In this document: piece by piece, positions 1 to 7,884 of the stretch
Position numbering within the stretch: the first letter of the stretch is position 1
How the letters are laid out: each line of letters begins with the position of its first letter
NCBI RefSeq assembly: GCF_001427585.1
Contig: NZ_LMGY01000001.1
Span: 187,270 to 251,269 of the forward strand
Direction of reading: 5' to 3'
DNA length: 64,000 bases
Source of the DNA: Pseudoxanthomonas sp. Root630
Lineage (GTDB): Bacteria > Pseudomonadota > Gammaproteobacteria > Xanthomonadales > Xanthomonadaceae
Made by a program: the position numbers and the translations under genes
The notes under the pieces: generated by a model
Databases searched by the model: none
Seen by the model: only the letters and a program-made list of their open reading frames with translations
What the model was told of the DNA's origin: nothing

Positions 1-588
1 CGACAGGGTATCCACGCCGGGATGCGTCGCCGCCAGCCCGTCCTGCAGCGCTTGCATGCGCTGGAAGGCCGCGATGCGCCGGGCGGCGTCGGGATGCGGC
101 GCGGGGATGGCCATCAGGCCGCGCAGCCGCAGCCGCGGTTCGGCCGCGATGGCATCGGCGAGGGCGGCGACCTCGTCCGGCTGGCAGCCATGCTTGCTGG
201 CCTCGTCATCGATGTTCACCTGCACGAGCACATTCAGCGGCACCCGATCGGAAGGACGATAGCGTGACAGAGCGCCGACCAATTTGTGACGGTCGACCGT
301 TTGCACCCAATCGAAGAGCTGCGCCGCGAGTTCGGCCTTGTTCGACTGCAGGTGGCCGATGAGATGCCATTCCAGGCCCATGTCCGCCAGTTCGCCGATC
401 TTCGCCTGGGCTTCCTGCACGTAGTTTTCGCCGAAGGCGCGCTGTCCGGCACGCGCCAGTTCGGCCACGGCAGAGGCCGGTTGCAGCTTGGACACGGCCA
501 GCAACGCGGGGGTTGGCCGATGTGCGGCTTTCGCTGCGTTTTCAAGATGTTGCAGGGTCTCGCTGAGGGTGTCGGCGAGCATGTTCAT
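1..588 (-). CDS. yggS: YggS/PROSC family PLP-binding homeostasis protein, 3' end cut by the window
   Basis: Reading inward from 588 the frame stays open for 196 codons to the window edge, so the last 30-40 residues are missing. The N-terminal region carries LLAVSKLQP, whose Lys34 matches the PLP-binding lysine of the family, followed by FGENYVQEA, EWHLIGHLQSNK and VQVNIDDEASKHG, all hallmark YggS blocks. The family buffers and delivers pyridoxal phosphate in the cytoplasm and is not a classical enzyme. ATG codons at 588 and 582 are both possible starts. It diverges from pilT, as is common in proteobacteria. Confidence 0.93.
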   Translation of the reverse strand, partial: MNMLADTLSETLQHLENAAKAAHRPTPALLAVSKLQPASAVAELARAGQRAFGENYVQEAQAKIGELADMGLEWHLIGHLQSNKAELAAQLFDWVQTVDRHKLVGALSRYRPSDRVPLNVLVQVNIDDEASKHGCQPDEVAALADAIAAEPRLRLRGLMAIPAPHPDAARRIAAFQRMQALQDGLAATHPGVDTLS

Positions 589-595
589 CCAACCA

Positions 596-623
596 TTGGC
601 GGGAACGGCAAGGGCGCTATACT
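596..623 (+). promoter_or_regulatory. Sigma-70-like promoter for pilT
   Basis: TTGGCG at 596-601 and TATACT at 618-623 are separated by 16 bases and point towards pilT, leaving a leader of about 45 bases. The site lies just upstream of the yggS start in the divergent intergenic region. The call is inferred from consensus match only. Confidence 0.5.
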
Positions 624-675
624 GCCCTTCGGGGAATGAACGTTCCAGTTCGCAGCAACTTGGGGAAGCAGCGTC

Positions 676-1713
676 ATGGATATCGCCGAACTCTTGGCGT
701 TCTCGGTAAAGAACAAGGCCTCGGACCTCCACCTCTCGGCCGGCTTGCCGCCGATGATCCGCGTGGATGGCGACGTGCGCCGCATCAACATCCCGGCGCT
801 GGACCACAAGCAGGTGCATGCGCTGGTCTACGACATCATGTCGGACAAGCAGCGGCGCGACTTCGAAGAATTCCTCGAGGTCGACTTCTCGTTCGAGATC
901 CCGTCGCTGGCGCGCTTCCGCGTGAACGCCTTCAACCAGAACCGCGGCGCCGGCGCCGTCTTCCGTACGATTCCGTCGGAAGTGCTGACCCTGGAAGACC
1001 TGGCCTGCCCGCCGCTGTTCCGCGAGCTGATCCAGCAGCCGCAGGGCCTGATCCTGGTCACCGGCCCGACCGGTTCGGGCAAGTCGACCACGCTGGCGGC
1101 GATGATCGACCACATCAACAAGAACGAGTACGGGCACATCCTCAGCGTCGAGGACCCGATCGAGTTCGTGCACACCTCGCAGAAGTGCCTGATCAACCAG
1201 CGCGAAGTGCACCGCGACACGCACGGCTTCAACGAGGCGCTGCGTTCGGCGTTGCGTGAGGACCCGGACTACATCCTGGTCGGCGAGTTGCGCGACCTGG
1301 AAACCATCCGCCTGGCGCTGACCGCCGCGGAAACGGGCCACCTGGTGTTCGCCACCCTGCACACCAGCTCGGCGGCCAAGACCATCGACCGCGTGATCGA
1401 CGTGTTCCCCGCCGGCGAGAAGCCGATGGTGCGCTCGATGCTGTCCGAATCGCTGCGCGCGGTGATCTCGCAGGCGCTGCTGAAGAAGATCGGCGGCGGC
1501 CGCACCGCGGCGTGGGAAATCATGGTGGGCACCCCGGCCATCCGCAACCTGATCCGCGAGGACAAGGTGGCGCAGATGTACTCGGCCATCCAGACCGGCC
1601 AGCAGAGCGGCATGATGACCCTGGACCAGCACCTGCAGGACCTGGTGAAGCGCGCGCTGATCACCCGCCAGCAGGCCAAGGAATACGCGAAGGACAAGCG
1701 GTTGTTCGAATGA
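676..1713 (+). CDS. pilT: Type IV pilus retraction ATPase PilT
   Basis: This 345-residue protein has the full-length PilT layout. It starts MDIAELLAFSVKNKASDLHL, has Walker A GPTGSGKS at residues 130-137, an Asp box in HILSVEDPIEF, Walker B around YILVGELRDLET, and the His box ETGHLVFATLHTSSAAKT. The ATPase sits in the cytoplasm at the pilus base and powers pilin depolymerisation, driving twitching, adhesion and DNA uptake. The Walker B segment reads GELRD where many PilT proteins have GEMRD, a conservative change. pilU follows after 59 bases on the same strand. Confidence 0.97.
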   Translation: MDIAELLAFSVKNKASDLHLSAGLPPMIRVDGDVRRINIPALDHKQVHALVYDIMSDKQRRDFEEFLEVDFSFEIPSLARFRVNAFNQNRGAGAVFRTIPSEVLTLEDLACPPLFRELIQQPQGLILVTGPTGSGKSTTLAAMIDHINKNEYGHILSVEDPIEFVHTSQKCLINQREVHRDTHGFNEALRSALREDPDYILVGELRDLETIRLALTAAETGHLVFATLHTSSAAKTIDRVIDVFPAGEKPMVRSMLSESLRAVISQALLKKIGGGRTAAWEIMVGTPAIRNLIREDKVAQMYSAIQTGQQSGMMTLDQHLQDLVKRALITRQQAKEYAKDKRLFE

Positions 1714-1772
1714 CGGCAGGGCCCGCGCGGCGCCACGCCGCCTGACCGCCGCCTCGCCTACGGAGCAGACCC

Positions 1773-2903
1773 ATGAGCACCATCGACTTCACCTCCTTCC
1801 TCAAGCTGATGGCGCACCAGAAGGCGTCGGACCTGTTCATCACGTCCGGCATGCCGCCGTCCATCAAGGTGCACGGCAAGATCTCGCCGATCACGCAGAC
1901 GCCGCTGACGTCGCAGCAGTCGCGCGACCTGGTGCTGAACGTGATGACGCCGGGCCAGCGCGAGGAATTCGAAAAGACCCACGAGTGCAACTTCGCGATC
2001 GGCGTGGCCGGCGTGGGTCGCTTCCGCGTGAGCTGCTTCTACCAGCGCAACCAGGTGGGCATGGTGTTGCGCCGGATCGAGACGCGCATCCCGACGGTGG
2101 AAGAGCTGAACCTGCCGCCGATCATCAAGACGCTGGCGATGACCAAGCGCGGCATCATCATCTTCGTCGGCGCGACCGGTACCGGCAAGTCCACTTCGCT
2201 GGCGGCGATGATCGGTTACCGCAACCAGAACTCGACCGGCCACATCATCACGATCGAGGACCCGATCGAATTCGTGCACAAGCACGAGGGCTGCATCATC
2301 ACCCAGCGCGAGGTCGGCATCGACACCGACAGCTGGGATGCGGCGCTGAAGAACACCCTGCGCCAGGCGCCCGACGTGATCATGATCGGCGAGGTGCGCA
2401 CGCGCGAAGGCATGGACCACGCCATCGCCTTCGCCGAAACCGGGCACCTGGTGCTGTGCACGCTGCACGCGAACAACGCCAACCAGGCGATGGACCGCAT
2501 CATCAACTTCTTCCCGGAAGACCGCCGCACCCAACTGCTGATGGACCTCTCGCTCAACCTCAAGGGCGTGGTCGCGCAGCAGCTGATCCCGACGCCGGAC
2601 GGCAAGGGCCGCCGCGTGGCGATGGAGATCCTGCTCGGCACGCCGCTGATCCAGGACTACATCCGCGACGGCGAGATCCACAAGCTGAAGGAAGTGATGA
2701 AGGAATCCACCAACCTCGGCATGAAGACCTTCGACCAGAGCCTGTTCGAGCTGTACCAGGCCGGCGAGATCAGCTACGAGGACGCGCTGCGCTACGCCGA
2801 TTCGCAGAACGAAGTGCGCCTGCGCATCAAGCTGGCCCAGGGCGGCGACGCTCGCACGCTGGCACAGGGCCTGGACGGCGTGGAGATCGCGGAAGTCCGC
2901 TGA
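1773..2903 (+). CDS. pilU: PilT-dependent retraction ATPase PilU
   Basis: The 376-residue protein is a PilT paralogue with the PilU signature. It has Walker A GATGTGKS at residues 133-140, HIITIEDPIEFVHKHEGCIITQREVG, MIGEVRTREGMDHAIAFAETGHLVLCTLHANNANQA, and a C-terminal tail longer than PilT's. PilU assists PilT during forceful retraction. The ATG at 1773 follows the SD-like CGGAGC. It is probably co-transcribed with pilT and closes with a strong terminator 30 bases downstream. Confidence 0.96.
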   Translation: MSTIDFTSFLKLMAHQKASDLFITSGMPPSIKVHGKISPITQTPLTSQQSRDLVLNVMTPGQREEFEKTHECNFAIGVAGVGRFRVSCFYQRNQVGMVLRRIETRIPTVEELNLPPIIKTLAMTKRGIIIFVGATGTGKSTSLAAMIGYRNQNSTGHIITIEDPIEFVHKHEGCIITQREVGIDTDSWDAALKNTLRQAPDVIMIGEVRTREGMDHAIAFAETGHLVLCTLHANNANQAMDRIINFFPEDRRTQLLMDLSLNLKGVVAQQLIPTPDGKGRRVAMEILLGTPLIQDYIRDGEIHKLKEVMKESTNLGMKTFDQSLFELYQAGEISYEDALRYADSQNEVRLRIKLAQGGDARTLAQGLDGVEIAEVR

Positions 2904-2932
2904 CGGCCGCGCAACGCGCCATCGCGTCATCA

Positions 2933-2962
2933 AGAAAAGGGGCGGGCGACCGCCCCTTTTCT
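2933..2962 (+). terminator. Rho-independent terminator after pilU
   Basis: A perfect 13-bp inverted repeat (AGAAAAGGGGCGG, loop GCGA, CCGCCCCTTTTCT) begins 30 bases after the pilU stop codon. The 3' arm ends in a T-rich run, as expected for an intrinsic terminator. Confidence 0.85.
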
Positions 2963-3087
2963 GTGGGCGTTTAACCCGTCCCTTACATGGGGCTGACTTC
3001 GTTCTGAACGTGTTCGCGCCGCGATGCGTGGCGCGCTGATCGTGCAGGTAGGGTGGCGAGCCATTCGCACACTCGCTCGCCATCAGG

Positions 3088-3636
3088 ATGGAACGCATGC
3101 GCAGGGACAGGATCGTCGCCGTCGTCGTGGTCGTGCTGGTGCATGCATGTTTCGGCGTTGTGCTGCTGGACCCTCGATCGCCGGGGCAGGGTCGGATGGC
3201 GGAGGACAGCGATCGCCCGCGCCTGCGCTTCATCGCGCGCCCGACCGTGGTTCCACGCACCGTGGCTTCGCGCCCGAACCTGCCGTCGCTGCCTGCACGC
3301 CCGCGACCCGCGCCGCGCATGCCGGCGACGCCTCCGGAGGTCGCGCCGCACGACGCGCCGCCGCTGCCATCGCAGGGCGAGGGGCCGCTGGTGCTCTCGC
3401 TGCCGGCTGCGCCGCTGCGCGCAGGCGAGCGTGATCTCTTCGCCCGCCAGGACAAGCGTGCGTTCGAGGCACCGTCACGGCTCAACGTGACCCTCCACGA
3501 CAGCTCGTTCGTCGGCCGTTATCAGCAGTTCCTCAAGGACGTGACCTGTGAAGAGCTTCGCCGTGCCATGCGCAACAGCCCCTCCAGCGCGAACACGATC
3601 CAGGCTTCGATGAGCCGTCGCGGCTGCAGCATCTGA
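3088..3636 (+). CDS. Hypothetical single-pass membrane protein, Pro/Arg-rich linker
   Basis: I do not recognise this 182-residue protein. After the basic start MERMRRDR comes a hydrophobic stretch (IVAVVVVVLVHACFGVVLL, about residues 9-27), then a proline/arginine-rich linker (about 40-110) and a compact C-terminal segment with two cysteines, DVTCEELRR and SRRGCSI, which could pair in the periplasm. The TM-linker-domain outline is TonB-like, but no TonB C-terminal motif is visible. A second ATG at 3097 has the better-spaced AGGA upstream and may be the true start. Composition is typical of the genome. Confidence 0.6.
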   Translation: MERMRRDRIVAVVVVVLVHACFGVVLLDPRSPGQGRMAEDSDRPRLRFIARPTVVPRTVASRPNLPSLPARPRPAPRMPATPPEVAPHDAPPLPSQGEGPLVLSLPAAPLRAGERDLFARQDKRAFEAPSRLNVTLHDSSFVGRYQQFLKDVTCEELRRAMRNSPSSANTIQASMSRRGCSI

Positions 3637-3803
3637 CCGGCTGCCGAGGCCGGGCACAGGGTCAACGGAGTGGATCGAAGCGGGTAGGCTCCACGACCTC
3701 CGGCACCTGAAAGTGTTGACTTCCGGCACCTCACGGGAGGGCAGGCGGATCGGAAGATGTGCGTGAACCGACACGGTGTCGGCCTCTCCAGGACCCTTGC
3801 CCC

Positions 3804-4313
3804 ATGACGCAGATCCTCACCCACACCCCCCTCTGGGTCTTCGGCCTGTTCTTCGGCCTGGTCTACCTGGGTTACGTGCAGAGCAGGACGCGTCAGGTGT
3901 CGCGCGGCCGCCTCATCGTGCTCCCGGTCGCCATGCTGGCCTGGTCGCTGTACTCGGTCTGGTCGACCTTCGACGCCCACCTCGCCGCGCTGGCCGCCTG
4001 GGCCTGCGCGTGGGTCGCGGTGGTCGCCATCGCCCTGGTGCGGGCCCCGTCGCGCCGCGCGGCCTACGACGCATCGACGAAGCAGTTCACCGTGACCGGC
4101 AGCTGGGTGCCGCTGGCGCTGATGATGGGCATCTTCTTCTTCAAGTACGCCGTGGCCGTGGTCCATGCCATGAAGCCGGGCATCCTTGAAACGACAACGG
4201 CCGTCGTGGTGGTGGCCGGCACGTACGGACTCTTCAGCGGCGTGTTCATGGCGCGCGCGTTGCGGGTGCTGGGGGTGATGAAGCAGTTGCGCCTGGTGGA
4301 GCACAGCGCCTGA
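3804..4313 (+). CDS. DUF6622-like multi-pass membrane protein
   Basis: The 169-residue protein is mostly hydrophobic, with four or five predicted membrane spans. These include the N-terminal LWVFGLFFGLVYLGYVQ, then LIVLPVAMLAWSLYSVW, LAALAAWACAWVAVVAIAL, WVPLALMMGIFFFKYAV and a C-terminal TAVVVVAGTYGLFSGVFMA. The overall pattern resembles DUF6622 proteins, whose function is unknown. The ATG at 3804 is preferred over an upstream in-frame ATG at 3759 because the latter adds a basic, non-hydrophobic extension. The gene stands alone. Confidence 0.65.
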   Translation: MTQILTHTPLWVFGLFFGLVYLGYVQSRTRQVSRGRLIVLPVAMLAWSLYSVWSTFDAHLAALAAWACAWVAVVAIALVRAPSRRAAYDASTKQFTVTGSWVPLALMMGIFFFKYAVAVVHAMKPGILETTTAVVVVAGTYGLFSGVFMARALRVLGVMKQLRLVEHSA

Positions 4314-4412
4314 CGGCGAACGGGTAGGATGGGGTGGGCGGCGATGACGGCTCGATCCAGCCCCCCACTCGTCGTGGACACAGAGGTCAACGTGCAGGGG
4401 AAAGGATCACCC

Positions 4413-4829
4413 ATGACAGCGGTCGAAGCGCTCGCCGGGGTTTACAGGCTTCTGGCGGCCGAGATCGCGTGCCGGTCGGAGCTGATTGAAGGCTTCCTCT
4501 CGGAGCATGGCGTACATGCGGGGTCGGTCGATCCTGTGGTGGACGAGCGATACCTCCATGAAGCGCTTTCTTCCCGCGAGGGCAGCGACCTGCTGGCAGG
4601 CCTGTATCGCCGTTTTGCCGACGCCGCCCTGGCAACCGAAGGGGATGACGAGGTCCTGTCCCAACTGGACGTCCTTCAACATCTGCTTGCGAAGAAGCTT
4701 TGGAAGTATGAATCGGCTACGTCGGCGCTGTTGGATGCTTTCACGCAGGACTACGACAGGCTGGATCAGCCGAGTGAAAGGCGTCGATGGTTTCGTGAGA
4801 TTTCGGATGCCGCTGCGGGCGAGGCTTGA
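4413..4829 (+). CDS. Hypothetical protein, no recognised family
   Basis: This is a soluble, mostly helical and acidic 138-residue protein starting MTAVEALAGVYRLLAAEI. The ATG at 4413 is preceded by AAAGGA at 4401-4406, a good ribosome-binding site, whereas the upstream in-frame ATG at 4329 has none. No signal peptide, membrane segment or catalytic motif is visible. It sits next to repeat-like sequence and a small membrane protein in the least conserved-looking part of the window, so it may be strain-specific. Function is unknown. Confidence 0.5.
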   Translation: MTAVEALAGVYRLLAAEIACRSELIEGFLSEHGVHAGSVDPVVDERYLHEALSSREGSDLLAGLYRRFADAALATEGDDEVLSQLDVLQHLLAKKLWKYESATSALLDAFTQDYDRLDQPSERRRWFREISDAAAGEA

Positions 4830-4885
4830 CGAAGCGGCAGAGCCATGGGTTGGGGCGAGCTTGCGAACCCCGGCGCGCGGGGAAG

Positions 4886-4981
4886 ATGATGAGCCATAGC
4901 CATCGCCACATTCTGCTGGGCGAGATGCCGGAGGATTGGGCGCCAACGCCCGAGCACGATGTCCGTGCGGGGGAAGGCTGA
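4886..4981 (+). CDS. Possible 31-residue peptide or gene remnant
   Basis: An ATG at 4886 opens a 31-codon frame with two acidic, proline-containing segments, LLGEMPEDWAPTPEHD and VRAGEG. The amino acid composition looks protein-like, with no rare-codon clustering. No homologue is recognised. GGGGAAG lies directly before the ATG, too close for ideal spacing; the second ATG at 4889 is only slightly better. It could be the tail of a lost gene. Confidence 0.2.
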   Translation: MMSHSHRHILLGEMPEDWAPTPEHDVRAGEG

Positions 4982-4985
4982 GGCT

Positions 4986-5013
4986 GTTGGGGTTCGCTGC
5001 GCTCACCCCAACC
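4986..5013. repeat. REP-like imperfect palindrome (GTTGGGG/CCCCAAC)
   Basis: GTTGGGGTTCGCTGCGCTC is followed by ACCCCAAC, so the outer 8 bases on each side pair perfectly, with a mismatched bulge and a TGC loop. Sequences of the type TTGGGGTGAGCGCAGCGAACCCCAA are frequent extragenic palindromes in xanthomonads. A degraded relative lies near 4848-4873 and another GTTGGGCTCACCCC-type stretch near 5585-5600. Confidence 0.55.
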
Positions 5014-5164
5014 TATGGGCTGACGAAGACCTTTTATAATCAGCAGACGCAAACAATCCAGGGCTGGAGCATTAGGAGCGGGGCTACGCGGGTGGTTGTT
5101 GCCTTCTCTTTACGAACGATATGGTCCAAGCAGCAAGCATGATGAAGAAGGAGCTTGAAGACGA

Positions 5165-5446
5165 ATGAGTGCGCTTCTCCTCACTTTGAATATCTTGAAT
5201 GCCTTGCTGTTCGCGACGGCCGTGATGGTGCTTATCGTGAACTGGAAAGCCCACACGCTCCAGGTCGGAAAGATTGTCCTGACCTTGGTCGTTGCTTCGT
5301 TTCTGGTGCTTGCCGCAATGATCTTCGTGAAGGGATCATTGCCCTACATGCAGAAGTGGGGTGCTGCTTTTGGGGCTGTCGGCTTCTTGAGCAACTATCT
5401 CGAGCGGCGGTATTACCGGTGCCTGAGAGCTGGCGGCCATCCATAG
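5165..5446 (+). CDS. Small hydrophobic membrane protein, hypothetical
   Basis: This 93-residue protein has two clear hydrophobic segments (LLLTLNILNALLFATAVMVLIV, about residues 4-25, and VLTLVVASFLVLAAMIFV, about 38-55), and possibly a third near GAAFGAVGFL. It ends in a basic tail. AAGGAG at 5148-5153 lies 11 bases before the ATG. GC content is below that of its neighbours, suggesting transfer. An upstream mini-ORF ends on the ATGA of this start, so translation may be coupled. No family is recognised; a small holin-like topology is possible but unsupported. Confidence 0.5.
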   Translation: MSALLLTLNILNALLFATAVMVLIVNWKAHTLQVGKIVLTLVVASFLVLAAMIFVKGSLPYMQKWGAAFGAVGFLSNYLERRYYRCLRAGGHP

Positions 5447-5632
5447 TTGTGTTCCGCACCGATCATTGACGCTGACATGGCGCGACCTGCGCGAGAGGCG
5501 ATGCGGCGACGGCGTTCCTCGCCATGGCCATTGCTTGGGGTTAGCCCACGAGTCCTAACCCCCAGATCGCGGACGGCGTGTCGCGTTGGGCTCACCCCGA
5601 CCTAGGTGGATGGGGCGAAGGTTTGAAGGCGC

Positions 5633-7147
5633 CTAGCCCTTCATGCTCCCCGTCTCCAACCACCGCTGGTGCCACGACAGCGCTTCCGGTAGCAGGTGCG
5701 GGGTGTGCTTGCCGTAGCTGTGGTGCAGGGCGCGGTCGAAGTAGTCCTGCAGGGCGTCGCGATAGTCGGGATGGGCGCAGTTCGCGATCAGCGTACTTGC
5801 GCGTTGCTTGGGGGTGAGGCCGCGCAGGTCGGCCAGGCCCTGTTCGGTGACGATGACCGAGACGTCGTGTTCGGTGTGGTCCACGTGGCTGACCATCGGC
5901 ACCAGCGCGGAGATGCTGCCGCCCTTGGCGATACTGGGGCTGAGGAACACCGACATGAACCCGTTGCGGGCGAAGTCGCCCGAGCCGCCGATGCCGTTCT
6001 GGATGCGGCTGCCCATCACGTGGGTGGAATTGACGTTGCCGTAGAGGTCGGCCTCGATCATGCCGTTCATGCCGATGCAGCCGAGCCGGCGGACCAGCTC
6101 CGGATGGTTCGACATTTCCTGCGTGCGCAGGATGATGCGCTCGCGGTAGAAGGCGATGTCGCGCTTGAACACCTCGTTCGCCTCCGGGCTCAGCGCGAAG
6201 CCGGTGCACGAGGCGACATCGAGCACGCCATCGCGCAGCAGGTCGAGCATGCCGTCCTGGATGACCTCGGTGAACGCCGTGAGGCCGCGGAAACCGCTCT
6301 TCGCCAGGCCCGCCAGCACGGCGTTGGGAATGTTGCCCACGCCCGATTGCAGCGGCAGCAGGTTCGCCGGCAGGCGGCCCTGCGCGACTTCGTGCTTGAG
6401 GAATTCGATCAGGTGCGCGGCGATGCGCTCGCTGGTGGCATCGATCGGGCTGAACGGGCTGTTGCGGTCCGGGCCGTGCGTGCGCACGACGGCGACGATC
6501 TTGTCCGGGTCGCAATGCAGCGCGGTGTCGCCGATGCGGTCCTGCACGTGTTCCAGCGGGATCGGCTTGCGGTGCGGCGGCAGGGCGGTGCCGTAGTAGA
6601 TGTCGTGCATACCCTCCAGGCCGGCCGGCTGCCAGTCGTTGACCTCCACGATCACCTTCTTCGCCAGGTCCAGCCAGGTCTTGTTGTTGCCCACCGAGGT
6701 AGACGGCACCAGCGTGCCGTCCTCGCGGATCGCCGAAACTTCCACCACGGCCGTGTCGATGGGGCCGTAGAAGCCGAACCACACGTGTTGCGCCACGTGG
6801 CTGAGGTGGATGTCGATGTAATCCAGGGTGCCGTCGTTGATCCGCTTGCGCGCGTCCGGGTCGCTCTGGAACGGCATGCGCAGCGCGATGGCATCGGCCT
6901 TGGCCAGGGCGCCATCAAGCTCCGGTGCGGTGGAGGCGCCGGTCATCAGCTTGATCTGGAACGGCTGGCCGGCCGCATGTGCGTGTTCGATGCGGGCGGC
7001 GAGGGCGAGCGGCACCGCCTTCGGATAGCCCGAGCCGGTGAAGCCGCTCATCGCGACGGTCTCGCCGGGCTGGATCAGCGCGGCGGCGGCCTCGGGCGTG
7101 GTCAGGCGGGCGCGCAGGGCGGCGTGGCGGATGCGGTCTTCGGACAT
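5633..7147 (-). CDS. Acetyl-CoA hydrolase/transferase family (succinate CoA-transferase type)
   Basis: The protein has 504 residues from MSEDRIRHAALRARLTT, the family's usual length. It shows the N-terminal CoA-transferase fold (MSGFTGSGYPKAVP), a central GVGNIPNAVLAGLAKSGF, and AFTEVIQDGM, whose glutamate matches the catalytic Glu forming the glutamyl-CoA thioester. The C-terminal half has GSGDFARNGFMS and HDVSVIVTEQGLADLRGL. Members move CoA between acetyl-, propionyl- and succinyl-CoA or hydrolyse it, in the cytoplasm. The acyl specificity cannot be read from sequence. An in-frame ATG at 7204 would add 19 atypical residues. The gene is monocistronic. Confidence 0.9.
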   Translation of the reverse strand: MSEDRIRHAALRARLTTPEAAAALIQPGETVAMSGFTGSGYPKAVPLALAARIEHAHAAGQPFQIKLMTGASTAPELDGALAKADAIALRMPFQSDPDARKRINDGTLDYIDIHLSHVAQHVWFGFYGPIDTAVVEVSAIREDGTLVPSTSVGNNKTWLDLAKKVIVEVNDWQPAGLEGMHDIYYGTALPPHRKPIPLEHVQDRIGDTALHCDPDKIVAVVRTHGPDRNSPFSPIDATSERIAAHLIEFLKHEVAQGRLPANLLPLQSGVGNIPNAVLAGLAKSGFRGLTAFTEVIQDGMLDLLRDGVLDVASCTGFALSPEANEVFKRDIAFYRERIILRTQEMSNHPELVRRLGCIGMNGMIEADLYGNVNSTHVMGSRIQNGIGGSGDFARNGFMSVFLSPSIAKGGSISALVPMVSHVDHTEHDVSVIVTEQGLADLRGLTPKQRASTLIANCAHPDYRDALQDYFDRALHHSYGKHTPHLLPEALSWHQRWLETGSMKG

Positions 7148-7237
7148 GAGGGCGGTGGCTGGAACGAAACGGACATTATCGAGCCCGGGGTCGGACACCA
7201 GCATACGACCATCGTGGAACGCCGCAATTGCGGTGGA

Positions 7238-7783
7238 TCAATGCCCGGCGCGCGCCATCCACGGCGGCCGCTGTTTCGCGGCGCGGCGATAGGCGGGGCA
7301 GTCCTCGCGGTGCGCCCCGGGCAGGTAGCCCAGGCTCATCAGGAACTCGTTGGTGATCTCGCCGCCGGTAAAGCGGAAGGTCTTCTTGAACAGCTTGACC
7401 CACTCGGCCTTGCCCAGCGGATGGTGGGCATCCAGCCATTCGGCGAAGCCGCCATGGCTGCCGCGCAGGCCCTGGATGACCTGGGCATTGTGGATGGCCG
7501 CTTCGATCTTCAGGCGGTTGCGGATGATGCCGGCGTCGGCCATCAGCCGCGCGCGGTCGCGCTCGCCGTATCGGGCGACCTTGTCGACGCTGAAGCCGTG
7601 GTAGGCGGCGCGGAAACCCTCGCGCTTGCGCAGCATGGTTTCCCAGCTCAGCCCGGCCTGGTTGATCTCCAGCAGCAGGCGTTCGAACAGCACCGCTTCC
7701 TCGCGCTGCGGGAAACCGTATTCGTGGTCGTGGTAGGGGCCGTGCAGCGGGTGGCCGGGGGCGATGTCGCAGTAGCCGGACAT
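7238..7783 (-). CDS. tag: DNA-3-methyladenine glycosylase I
   Basis: Starting MSGYCDIAPGHPLHGPYHDHEYG, this 181-residue protein has the Tag family signature, including GLSWETMLRKREGFR and the C-terminal GAHREDCPAYRR. The N-terminal Cys5 and a following His, with the C-terminal His and Cys, match the zinc-binding residues of E. coli Tag. It excises 3-methyladenine from alkylated DNA. The ATG at 7783 gives the canonical N-terminus. A TAGAAT -10 element lies 29 bases upstream. It diverges from yqgE. Confidence 0.95.
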   Translation of the reverse strand: MSGYCDIAPGHPLHGPYHDHEYGFPQREEAVLFERLLLEINQAGLSWETMLRKREGFRAAYHGFSVDKVARYGERDRARLMADAGIIRNRLKIEAAIHNAQVIQGLRGSHGGFAEWLDAHHPLGKAEWVKLFKKTFRFTGGEITNEFLMSLGYLPGAHREDCPAYRRAAKQRPPWMARAGH

Positions 7784-7811
7784 GGAAAAAGGATCGAGAG
7801 AGGGTCGCCGC

Positions 7812-7877
7812 ATTCTAGGCGGCATCGCGGACGGTTCCCGTCCGCAGGGGGCGCACCTGCGCGCGCCGGGCTAGAAT
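7812..7877. promoter_or_regulatory. Divergent tag/yqgE promoter region with central palindrome
   Basis: Two TAGAAT -10 boxes face outward: on the minus strand at 7817-7812 towards tag, and on the plus strand at 7872-7877 towards yqgE. Between them lies a perfect inverted repeat, GCGGACGG-TTC-CCGTCCGC (7827-7845), suited to binding one regulator controlling both genes. No good -35 hexamer is seen on either side. Regulator identity is unknown. Confidence 0.45.
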
Positions 7878-7884
7878 GACGTCC

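Larger units (their letters stand above)
4830..5164 (+). other. Gene-poor stretch with repeat-like palindromes and short ORF remnants
   Basis: These 335 bases separate two hypothetical genes. They contain two GTTGGGG...CCCC-type palindromic stretches (near 4848-4873 and at 4986-5013), a 31-codon ORF (4886-4981), and a perfect TATAAT at 5035-5040 without a convincing -35. A mini-ORF (MVQAASMMKKELEDE, from 5121) has a stop codon that overlaps the ATG of the next gene at ATGA. Base composition after about 5015 is clearly lower in GC than the surroundings. It looks like eroded accessory DNA. Confidence 0.5.

Noticed and set aside
5035-5040. TATAAT as promoter of the small membrane protein gene
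   Set aside because: Perfect -10 but no -35 at 16-18 bases and a 120-base leader; left as a note in the gene-poor stretch.
5696-7879. Very long open frame antisense to the CoA-transferase and tag genes
   Set aside because: It mirrors GC-skewed codon positions of the real genes, has Arg/Gln/His/Ala-rich low-complexity product and no motif; a high-GC shadow.
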